Part shown: positions 11,337 to 21,288 of the stretch, piece by piece | Position numbering within the stretch: position 1 is the first letter of the stretch | How the letters are laid out: each line of letters begins with the position of its first letter | From: Microvelia longipes | Lineage: Eukaryota; Arthropoda; Insecta; Hemiptera; Veliidae | Direction of reading: 5' to 3' | Assembly (NCBI GenBank): GCA_018340805.1 | Contig: JACMZG010000008.1 | Coordinates: 79,162,541-79,226,540, forward strand | DNA length: 64,000 nucleotides | Translations under genes and position numbers: made by a program | Notes under the pieces: generated by a model | Told to the model about the DNA's origin: nothing | The model's database searches: none | Seen by the model: only the letters and a program-made list of their open reading frames with translations

Positions 11337-14300
11337 TCATGTTAATCCTCGGTATGGTTGTGGTTGATGTGCATCAAATTTGTTGGGAAGGCTGATGGCT
11401 TTTTTCTTATCTAAAACTTCGTTGTTTTTGTTCACTATATCACTGTAATTAGTGAAATCAGAATGCATTGCAGCTCCATCTAGCGTACCAGCATCCGTTG
11501 TTGGGCAATAAGTATTATCCCTGTACATAAGTACTGACAAATCAATTTTATTTCTCAAGAGACACTGCAACAGGATGTGTTCCTGTAATGGAGTGATGGT
11601 GAGGTGAGAAACTCTGGAATTAAATGATATGAATATGGCAGGCTCGTCCCCTGAAATTAGAAGAAAATTCTATCACATAAATTTATATACAAAAGGAACA
11701 ACCCTAAAGTATAAGGGGGTTTAAAACTAAGACTTACTGGGTTCGATCAAATGGTTACCCTCCCCCTCTGCGACAAACAGATAATTGGTCACTTACTTTC
11801 TTGATTGCAAGTCTGAAAGCCGTATAAAGCATCGTTTCCAGCAAATTCTTGACAGATTGGAACTCCAGTGAATGACTTCCATTCTCCATGTGCACCTTAA
11901 CAGTAAAAAAAAAATATCTGTATTACTAATGTCAAGGTTTAATAGTCTATAGTAGAGAATATTTTTTATAGAATTAGCCACCCTTACTGATAATTTATTA
12001 TGTGGATCTATATCTTTAGGTCGACAAAGCTCTAAAATTAAAGTTAATGGTAACTGTCCCAGGTCTTATGCCATCCCATATCCTAATCATCCTTAATGTT
12101 ACCCATCCCATATCCTAATTTTCCTAAATCTTACCTATCCCATATCCTAATCATCCTTAATGCTACCCATCCCATATCCTAATTATCCTAAATCTTACCT
12201 ATCTCATATCCTAATCATCATAAATCTTACCTATCCCATATCCTAATCAACCTAAATCTTACCTATCCTATATCCTAATCATCCTAAATCTTACCTATCC
12301 CATATCCTAATCATCCTAAATCTTCCTATCCCATATCCTAATCATCCTAAATCTTACCTATCCCATATCCTAATTATCCTAAATCTTACCCATCCCATAT
12401 CCTAATGATCCTAAATCTTACCTATCTCATATTATACATCATAGCAGATCTTGAACGTTTCAAAATTTAATCTTCACAAATCATCCAATGTATAAGGCCA
12501 TCATAAATCTTAGTAATTTCAAGTCTTAAGTCATTCCAGGTCTTAGGATTTCACAGATATTTGCCATCTTATGTCTTAGGTCATGCCAGAGTTCATTCAT
12601 CTTATCTTAACTATCCCAGGATCAAAGCCATTCTAAGTCTTATAATGATTATAAAGGATGATTTGGCCTTCCCAAACATTCTCATCATAAATCTTTCCCA
12701 CCCCAGATATTAAACACCTTAAAACATAGTCACCCTGTTATTTTTTGTTTTAATGTAAGAAATTAACCACAATAACCATACAAATTTACAGCCTGGCTAC
12801 ACTATTCATTTTTTTTACTTACCCAACTTTCCTGAATACGTAGTAATTCCTGAATTGGACTCGGATTCATAACCATCCAGTATAATAACTTTTGTATGAT
12901 TGTGTCTGCAAAAAATAGTTAATTAAAATGTTTAGAAGATTAGAGGGATTGTAACGAATGTGCGCTATTCATGTAGAATAATTCTTAAACAGTTTTAAAC
13001 ATTTACTATCAATAGTAGTGTAAAAATTGTTATTGGGCTAACAATTTGGCTGTATGAACGCATCAGGTCAACCAAGCAGTTGGAATCCCATGTTATTAAT
13101 TATGATTAACTATTTTAGTATGCATAACAACTATTCATTCCACCAAAGTTTCGAATGACTTTTGGCTCTAATTGAGTTTAATACTTTTTACTTTCCTCGC
13201 TTACTACCTTAGGTATATGGGAAAAGTTTTGTTTGTTTTCATCCGAAAAATACAAAATCGAGATATCGAGAATCAGTACTTATTTACTTGGTTCCCAACA
13301 TAAAGTTGGGACCCAAGTAAATATGGCGATATAGGGCAATTATTCACAAGGGTACCAATATATTTACTAAATTATATAAAATATATAAAATACTAAATAT
13401 TTATACTAAATTATTTAACAAGCTTAATAGGGGATGTTGAAAAGCAAAGGGACATTGTATGGGGTTGAGAAAGGGGGAAAAAGAAAAGATTGATAATTAA
13501 GTAAATAAGATAATATGTGCGAAAGTACCCTTAGTTCCCAACATAAAATGGGGATCGAAGTAAATAAGTGCCAGGAAAATTACAAAATATTTTTGTTCTC
13601 ATAGCAAAAAACTTGTAATTTCTTAAAGTCTTAACTCCATTACAAATCGAAACTGAGGCATTTTAATGGAGTTTAGACAGACCTTATAGTTCTTATACCC
13701 AATCCACTAGATTTTTGAGATAAATTGAGGTTGGAAACCAAGTGAATAAGTGCCCCGAGAATCATCGTAACTATTAAGGCTAAACTGTTATAACGGATTA
13801 TGCTGCCTGTCTGTTTCACGCATAATTATAGCTGCGTTTACAGGAGGAGAGTACAAATTTGGCATTTAACCTAACTTAAATTTAGTTGTGTGCACAGCAT
13901 TACATGCGTGAACATAATATATAGCATTTTCTAAAATATTTGATTTAAATGACCCTCTACTGCATACATTTTCGAAACTATAATTAACCTGTTTTACTTT
14001 AGGTTAATTATTGTTTTTCCAAATAAATCTAAGATCAAGCTTACCGAGTCCAAACATTGCTTTCAAATTTGAGTTAACATGACATTCTTACACCGAACGA
14101 TGTATGCCCTAACTTGTGATGACGCTAAATTAAATTATAAGCAAAGACTCCTTTGGTTTGCTTTTTCTTAAGTCCCGTGATACCCAGTGCACATTTTTTA
14201 CAATTTTACAGTAGGCACATTACGTTTTTAAATTGCTTCCCTTTTCCACGGAATAACAACCAAATGACCAGTAATCAGCTAAAGACAAAACACCTTTGTT

Positions 14301-16502
14301 TTTTTTTAATTGTCTTACAATATGTATTATAAACTTCTTACTTACTCATCGACAGCAGAAAATTCAAACTTCCATTTTAGTGGATTTTCTGGATCTCTAA
14401 TTGGTTTTAATGTGCCACAATTCAAAGACTTGTTTTGATATGAAAACCCAGGTTCAATCAAATATATATACCAGGTAACTCCATCGTACTAAAAATGATT
14501 TTTCAAATGTTATTTTAGTTAAAATTGAGATGCCTGTTTTATCAGAGTATAATTTTCTGGAAATTATAATTCTTATTTATACTATCCCAAAGTTGTTTTG
14601 AAGTTTACCGCGAACCTATTTAGGAATGCAAGAGCGTTCCGCCCCGCCAAGACAATATGAAAACCAAAATACCCCGTTTGAGGCAATAAACAATTCCATA
14701 ATGTTACAAGACCTGCTAGTTTGTATTAAACTCAAAAAAGTTGGGTTTTTAGGGCCAGTAGTGTAAAAAGACTAAAGATACATGAAAATAGTATGATATC
14801 CTTAAAAGGCGTGTCAATGCTTGAAGGGTGGGGATTAAGGTATGAATCTTTTAAATAAATCTTGGCCCAGGAGATAAATGTGTATTATTATATTTACTAT
14901 GTGTGGTTATACCTACAATATAATTTCTGTGTAGATAATGAGCCAGGTAGATTTCCATTGGATTGCATTCAAGTCTTACTCAAGTTTTACTCAGGTATGT
15001 GGTTATAGCTTTATAGTCAGGACAATAACAGTTTTATCCTTTTGTAAATTATCCAGGAGTTTTCAAAGAAAGTTCGCTTTAACCTGTTAAATATCACCAT
15101 AAACTAAGTTTCGTATTAGTGCTCAAAAGGTGAGCAGTTTTAAATATTGATCTTACTATTCTTACTACAATACTACTTTAGTACAAGTAGTATTGCACTT
15201 AAAATATGACGTATTTCCTTTAACATTCCAGGAAAATGTAATAAAAGTGTTATCGTTCTGACTGTGAAGCATAAACCGAATACCTGAGCAAGAACTGAAT
15301 CGGTGAGAAAGAAAGCAAGCAAGGCTTTAGACATTGGATAATAGAAAGATATAATAACAGATAGAACATATATTATAAGATAATGATATGATCATAAAAT
15401 GTATCATAACAGATAGAACAAATATAATAAGATAATGGCATGATAATAAAATACATCATTACAGAGAGAATATATATTAAAAGATAAGGACGTGATAATG
15501 AGTGCATCTTTTCAAAAAGAAGATATAAGATAATGATATGATCATAAAGTGTATCATAAAAGATAGAACAAATATTATAAGATAATGGCATGATAATAAG
15601 ATGCTTCATAACAGATAGAACATATATCATAAGATAATTACATGATCATAAAATGTATCATTACAGATAAAACAAGTATTTTAAGATATTGGTTATGGTA
15701 TTATAATGGTAAGTATTATAAGATATAAGTGGCATGGTGAAACGTATCATAACAGATCGATCATATATCATAAGATAAGGGCTTGATAATGAGATGTAAC
15801 ATAACAGATAGAACATATACTCGTATTATTTGCAGAATGTACACGTGATAGAATAAATAAACTATTACAATAAGTATCTGAAGGTTACATCTGTTTTTTC
15901 ACCTGCACGTTATATCTCCCTGACCTACACCTCACAAACAACTATACAACTCTAAAGCTTTTTTTTCTATGCTATCGGTATTGGCAATCATCATCGTTTA
16001 TGACAGAAAGAAGGTGTTTACACACCCTAGAGATATAGAATGAAAACAATTTTTCAAAGTGTTTATAATCGATTACTCATAATCTATAGCAAAATACATA
16101 CAAATCAGGCTGCTTTTACCTTCTCATTAACACACACTGATAATCCTATACTATTAATAACTTATAAAATAAGAATCATAATGAATTAGCTACCGCCGGA
16201 GATTACTGTTACATATGAATATTCCGGTTTCAATGATGACTTAACGCCATCATAAACAGGTATGTCACCTGTCTGAACTAGTATGGTTATCAGTGAATAA
16301 GTTCTAGTCTCAACAATTATGACGATAGTATGACACATGGCTAAAATTAGTTGACAGCCCGTATTCATCTCCTTTTTTAGCGAATTTCCTTTGGAAATTC
16401 GGCTAATGGGATAGGCGTCATGGCGGAATTCGAACCTCGGACCACGACACAAATCCGTTTCAGAGGTCCCTAATGACGAAAAAAATACGTTTCGCGAGAC
16501 TT

Positions 16503-16575
<73 letters not shown>

Positions 16576-19500
16576 ATATATATATACATATATATGTATT
16601 ATATATATTTCTAGACACTTTCTTGTAAACACTCTATCTTTCGAACGGATTAATATTTTTTAACCAAACTTGGTACAAAAATCAACCTTGGAGGACACGA
16701 ACCCTATTGAAAACCAGGTTTTTGTGACGTCATTAACCCGGTTTGCTGAGTCAGCGAAATTTTAAAAAAATCGGCAAAATTCAGGGTTAATATTTTTTGC
16801 CGCGAAAAAGGTCAATATTTATGTTTTTTGAGGCGCTGAATCGAATGAAACCGGTCCGAAGTCGATACGACCACTCTAAGATACCAAAAAGTCGAAAAAA
16901 CCATTGTAAATTACCAAAAACCAAAATTCAGGTCGATAAAAAATAAATTTCGAGTAGGGTGTCGTTTTCTATGTATTTTTGGGCGCTGAATCGAATGAAA
17001 CCGGTCCGAAGTCGATACGACCACTCGAAGTTACCAAAAAGTCGAAAAAACCACAAAAATTATAGAAAACCAAAATTACGGTTGTTAAAAATTAAATTTT
17101 GAGTAGGGTGTCGTTTTCAATGTTTTTTGGGCCTCTGAGTTGAATGCCAGTGGTCCAGAGTCAATACGACCACTCAAACTCAGGGTACCTGGGTTCAAAT
17201 CCTGGAAGGGACGATCATTTTTTATTGTTTTATTTACTTAATATAAGTTTACAACTAGAAAATAATTCTGTCGCGGTGGTCCGCATGTCAAGCGAATTTC
17301 CTTTGGATGCGAGACTCAAACCCAGAGTACCTGGTTCAAATCCTAGTAGGGACAATAATTTTTTATCGTTTTTTTTACCTAATATAAGTTTACAACTAGA
17401 AAATAATTCTGGCGCGGTGGTCCGCATGTCGGGCGAATTTCCTTTGGATGCGTGTTTCCGTGCTTTTTACATTATATAAGTTTACAACTACTAAATAAAT
17501 AATTCCGGCGCGGTGTTCCGCTGTCAGGCGAATTTCATTTAGAATGCGTGTTTCCGTGCTAAACAACCCATTTCTTGCTGATGCAAGAACCATGCCCATT
17601 GCGTGGTTCCGGTTCATGCTTTAGAACCTAAGCAGTTACTCAATTGTCAAGCACTGCTCGTAACTCATTTTATCTGTATTTTCCAAAGGAAATGCGCTAA
17701 ATCCTTTAAAGATAACTGACTAAGCTTCAAGATAAGTAACTAAGCTTTAAACTAATGCAAATAATAGTGCGTACTTCTAATTTTAGAGGCATAGTTTTGT
17801 ACAACCAACTAGAAAATTATGCGCATTTCCTTTGGAAAATACAGACAAAATGAGTTACGAGCAGTGCTTGACAATTGAGTAACTGCTTAGGTTCTAAAGC
17901 ATGAACCGGAACCACGCAATGGGCATGGTTCTTGCATTAGCAAGAAATGGGTTGTTTAGCACGGAAACACGCATTCTAAATGAAATTCGCCTGACAGCGG
18001 AACACCGCGCCGGAATTATTTATTTAGTAGTTGTAAACTTATATAATGCAAAAAGCACGGAAACACGCATCCAAAGGAAATTCGCCCGACATGCGGACCA
18101 CCGCGCCAGAATTATTTTAAACAAAAACTCCTATTTTAGACAGTGAAAAAAATCCCTACTCTGGCTACACTGTTAGTCAGGTTACATTTTAAATTTTATC
18201 ATTTTGCTTTATTTTATATCGCAGTTTTTTATTGTAAATAATAATTTATTTACTTTTTAAGTATAAACATTGTTGTATCTTTTAAAGTTGCCTATTAAGT
18301 GTTGCTTTAACTTTGTTCGAAAGTATGAATTGAGTGGAGTTAAAGTTGCACAATGAGGGAAAAAGCGACGCGAGGTTACAAATTTTTACAACCAGTGTTG
18401 CCTTTTTATGATTTTATTTACGAAAGAGGTATATGTTTATACCAGAGACTATAGTTACTTAAACAGTAAGACTGTCGACTCAATGGTGGGAAAATTTGGA
18501 TTCCGGTCGACTCTAGCACGGCGGGGGACCTATCTTTCAACTTAGTGGGATTGTCTTGATTTTCCGCTTTTGGTCAGTCAGTTTGAAATTTAATTTTTAT
18601 TCTTTGTATAGTTATACATCTAACTATCCCTACCGCTTTGATCATACACGGAACGCTTCTGAATATTTTAAGTTTCTCATTCAATTAATTTATTATTTTA
18701 AATGATTCAATCAGGTAATAATGGAATAGTGGATAAAGTTTACACATGGTAGAAGATAGATTTTTGCATGTAACGTGGCCTGTATTTTAATTACCTGTGA
18801 TTAAATGTAATTACCTGATAAAATCGTCTAGACTAATAAATTAATTAAATGCAATTTATACTTATCTGCCATCGGTAGCGTTCTTTGGAAGTTTTAAAAA
18901 GGTTTCTTTTTACTAAAATAAGTACAGAAAACCATCATTTTATGTAGCTGTCATAACCTAAAATCGCCATGGTATTCATAAATTTAAATATAAAAATATA
19001 ATCGGTCATTTTTGGAAATCTATTGGGGTTAGTTCATAAGTTGTCCGCATCGGTCCGCCGCAGCACTAATTTTTAGTTGCTTGCGATAATCGAATCCAAA
19101 CTTTTCCTTATTTAAGTCCCCCTCCCCCAGGTTTATACCGAGGTTGGCATGAGATTAAGGGGGAAGGGGCGTGGTCAATCTGAACCAATAGAATTTTTTC
19201 CCTCACTAATTTTTAGTCGGGCTGTCAACTAAATTTATCCGTGTGTTATACTAAAGCCATCTGAAGATAGAGGTGAAAGTAAGAGAAGATTTATATAGGA
19301 AAATAAGTACTATTAATCTCTTTTACTCCCTTCATAAGTCCAGAGGGCACGTCGTTCTTGTTGAGACTAGTAGTTATTTATTGTTATAACTTTATTAGTT
19401 GAGAGCTCGAGTGTTGCCCCGCCTGCTGATGATGGCGTTATGCCGAAACCGGTTCAGGGATATTTATATCCAACAGCACGTATCGACGGTAGCTGATTCT

Positions 19501-19713
19501 TCAATTGCTTCTTTAACTTGAGGTAAACACATCTTTGACAATAAACATCTTCTTAGGGAGTCCCTAATTCAGAAAATAAGTTCATATTCTTTGCTTTATA
19601 CTCCATACCTTTATATCTCGGTAGTTGCTTAGTTTTGATTCAGGTAACGTGCACTTACAATGGACATAAGAGACAAAAATAAATCCTATATAGAGACTAC
19701 TCAGCAGTTGCAT
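11337..19713 (-). CDS. Lipocalin-like secreted protein, copy 2 (5 exons, 247 aa)
   Basis: Exons on the minus strand are 19609-19713, 14346-14488, 12823-12905, 11797-11895 and 11337-11650. All have GT..AG borders and the phases 0, 2, 1, 1 join to one open frame. Exon 1 encodes a signal peptide (MQLLSSLYIGFIFVSYVHC) followed by KC. Exon 2 has YDGVTWYIYLIEPG (the lipocalin GxW region) and an NC cysteine; exon 4 has ICQEF..NDALYGFQTC. Exon 5 has FISFNSR (compare lipocalin region 3) and NKIDLSVLMYRDNTYCPT, which resembles the end of the ApoD lipocalin domain. A tail of about 53 residues follows. Such proteins are secreted carriers of small hydrophobic ligands; the ligand here is unknown. Intron 1 is 5.1 kb and holds foldback and TIR elements. 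The lipocalin call rests on motif resemblance; the gene model rests on splice sites and on four-fold conservation. Confidence 0.78.
12055..12436. repeat. 32-bp tandem repeat in an intron of copy 2
   Basis: The unit CATATCCTAATCATCCTAAA plus about 12 more bases repeats about 11-12 times with few changes. It lies in the intron between exons 4 and 3. No spacers and no coding capacity. Confidence 0.92.
13280..13330. repeat. Near-perfect palindrome (about 19-bp arms)
   Basis: The arms TATTTACTTGGTTCCCAAC and GTTGGGACCCAAGTAAATA differ at one base and flank a 5-base loop. Half-copies of the same motif occur near 13528-13570 and 13725-13755, which suggests the remains of a small inverted-repeat element of about 470 bp. 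Confidence 0.7.
15350..15830. repeat. 52-bp degenerate tandem repeat in intron 1 of copy 2
   Basis: The unit of about 52 bp (core AACAGATAGAACATATATTA, then TAAGATAATG and a CAT-ending stretch) repeats about nine times with substitutions and small indels. The open frame seen on the minus strand through it is repeat-derived. Confidence 0.88.
16380..18118. mobile_element. Composite foldback element, copy A
   Basis: In order: a B-box-like segment (minus-strand GGTTCGAATTCC near 16426), a (TA)n tract (16503-16600), about 2.5 units of a 148-150-bp tandem module (16820-17140, core AAACCGGTCCGAAGTCGATA), a second B-box-like segment (GGTTCAAATCC near 17192) and a foldback made of two inverted arms of about 290 bp (17400-17690 and 17825-18116) around a loop of about 130 bp. 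The same order recurs at 51130-52370 and, inverted, at 49140-50740. It has no transposase. The B-box-like motifs suggest tRNA-derived SINE ancestry for parts, but no full tRNA fold is seen. It lies in intron 1 of copy 2. Confidence 0.75.
16503..16600. repeat. (TA)n microsatellite within foldback copy A
   Basis: A TA/TATG run in the same place within the composite element as the (TA)n tract of the inverted copy at about 50520-50612. Confidence 0.95.
18120..19250. mobile_element. TIR element, truncated copy with a nested insertion
   Basis: The right end (GGGCTGTCAACTAAATTTAT, then CCGTGTGT) and about 400 bp of interior match 41157-42030 in inverted orientation. The left end is lost at the junction with the foldback element. 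An extra segment of about 690 bp (about 18444-19130) is flanked by the 9-mer GTTTATACC at 18435-18443 and 19131-19139. The copy at 41157 lacks this segment, so it is a nested insertion with a probable target duplication. Confidence 0.65.
19422..19458 (+). ncRNA. Hammerhead-ribozyme-like fold
   Basis: Stem I CCTG/CAGG (19422-19425 and 19455-19458) encloses the core CTGATGA (19426-19432), stem II GGC/GCC (19434-19436 and 19442-19444), the core GAA (19445-19447), a short stem III ACC/GGT (19448-19453) and T at the cleavage position (19454). One extra T (19433) lies between CTGATGA and stem II, which departs from the strict consensus. Hammerheads with very short stem III are known from Penelope-like retroelements and retrozymes. 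No retroelement protein is seen next to it. Confidence 0.4.
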
Positions 19714-19800
19714 ATTTTTCGCTTGTTTTCTTGTAAAGTAAAAACTGTTCTTAATAATGCAAAGTTGTTCTACAACTAGATTTTAACCTTAATGTCTCTA

Positions 19801-19810
19801 CTTTATATAG
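19801..19810 (-). promoter_or_regulatory. TATA box candidate for lipocalin-like copy 2
   Basis: CTATATAAAG on the minus strand, about 90 bp upstream of the ATG. Copies 3 and 4 have TATA-like sequences in the equivalent upstream position. No strong initiator element could be assigned. Confidence 0.6.
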
Positions 19811-20097
19811 CTTTGCTACTGAACTGATAAGCAACTCAACAATTGCAAGCTTAAGTAAATAGACGTACTATTTAAATCAAATGCGAGATTAATTTAAATA
19901 AAAGTTTGCATCTGTATTTTAATTAAAACGATGACTGATATTTTCCTTTCCATTCCATTTTTATTTGTATACATGCTTAATAAATAATTAAAATAAATTA
20001 TTTGTTTTACAAATAATTTATGCGTACTTTGTTTAGAAACATCTTGTAAATACATGTAAATTTAAATAGTAAATATTTTGACTCTATCTATTGTGTA

Positions 20098-20240
20098 ACA
20101 CACGGCTAAAATCATTTGACAGAGTGGAAAAATAATGCCAAGGAGCCCGTGAGTCCGTTAGTCTTGAATGTTTAACCAAGCCCACATTTTCATATAGGAC
20201 CAACTTCACTAGTTCCTAAACACTATTTTTCCGACAAATT
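20098..20240. mobile_element. MITE of about 145 bp, same family as 460-614
   Basis: It starts ACACACGGCTAAAATCATTT followed by GACAG. Its interior aligns with the inverted copy at 460-614 (shared AATAATGCCAAG-like and AACACTATTT segments). The far terminal repeat is degraded. Confidence 0.55.
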
Positions 20241-20465
20241 GGCGCCGGATCGGAACAACAACCTTGAATAAAGTCCTCCTTTGGCTGAAACCATCGAGGG
20301 CTTTATCTCTGATTATCCGGTCATCGGAGTGCCACATCTATTCCAGTGGATTTAACACTCAGACATTTCGGTTATTTTCCCAGATTTCTCCACTTCTCAG
20401 TTTATATATCTATGAATACAATGGTAGTAAATGACTTTTATTAATAGCTGATTACAATTAAAAAT

Positions 20466-20475
20466 TTATTTATTT
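20466..20475 (-). terminator. Poly(A) signal candidates, copy 3
   Basis: Two overlapping AATAAA hexamers on the minus strand, about 80 bp downstream of the stop codon of copy 3. An equivalent signal lies downstream of copy 4 (43867-43872). Confidence 0.55.
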
Positions 20476-20554
20476 CACATGAAACTAATGTGAAATTTCA
20501 CATGTAAACTACTAATCGAGAAGGCTCCCAAGTGCCCAAGTGGGCTAATCCAAT

Positions 20555-21061
20555 TCAACGACTTCTCATTATTGTAGTGGTGACTACACCCGCATCCAAG
20601 GTTTCACCAATGTTACTGGTTACAGGACCATTAGTAGCTGAACCATGATCCATAGCTACACCAACGTCTGTTGCAAGAATACTATTTCCTCCTGGAACGG
20701 CGACTGTTTCCGGAGCCCCAACCATTGTAGGACAATAAGTATTATCCCAGAAAGTCAGTGATGATAAATCGATTTTATTCCTCATAAGACATTTCATCAG
20801 AATGTGTTCCTGTGTGAGTGTAAGGTCATGGTATGATACCCTGGAGTTAAATGCCAGGAATAAGGAAGGCTCAATTCCTAAAAAACAAATAGTAGATAAT
20901 TTATTCATCACATTAGATTATGGTTCATTTATTTTAAATACGGAACAATAAAAATGTCAGTACTTCTACTTAATATATTAGAAAACTAACATAGCCTTGC
21001 TTTAAATTTCAATTGTAAACCATGAAAAATTTTACACACACACACACAAATATATATATAT

Positions 21062-21112
<51 letters not shown>

Positions 21113-21241
21113 ATAATCGTATAGTTAAAATGTTTCGATAACATAATTTTGCTTTGATTTTATAGGTAAAGAAGTTTGAAGATATCCAGTAACCACAATT
21201 ACGATAAGTTTATTTTAATTAATTTTTTAATATATATGTGT

Positions 21242-21288
<47 letters not shown>

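Noticed and set aside
12055..12436. CRISPR-like array
   Set aside because: Units are directly adjacent without unique spacers, and the context is eukaryotic.
16380..17230. Possible tRNA genes at the B-box-like motifs
   Set aside because: No acceptor stem, anticodon arm or complete cloverleaf can be formed around them; at most tRNA-derived repeats.
17396..18146. Two nearly identical frames on opposite strands (starting MNRNHAMGMV)
   Set aside because: They are the two arms of the foldback element. The same peptide-like sequence recurs at 49693-49881 and 52294-52400 with different breaks, and no domain is present. Repeat by-product.
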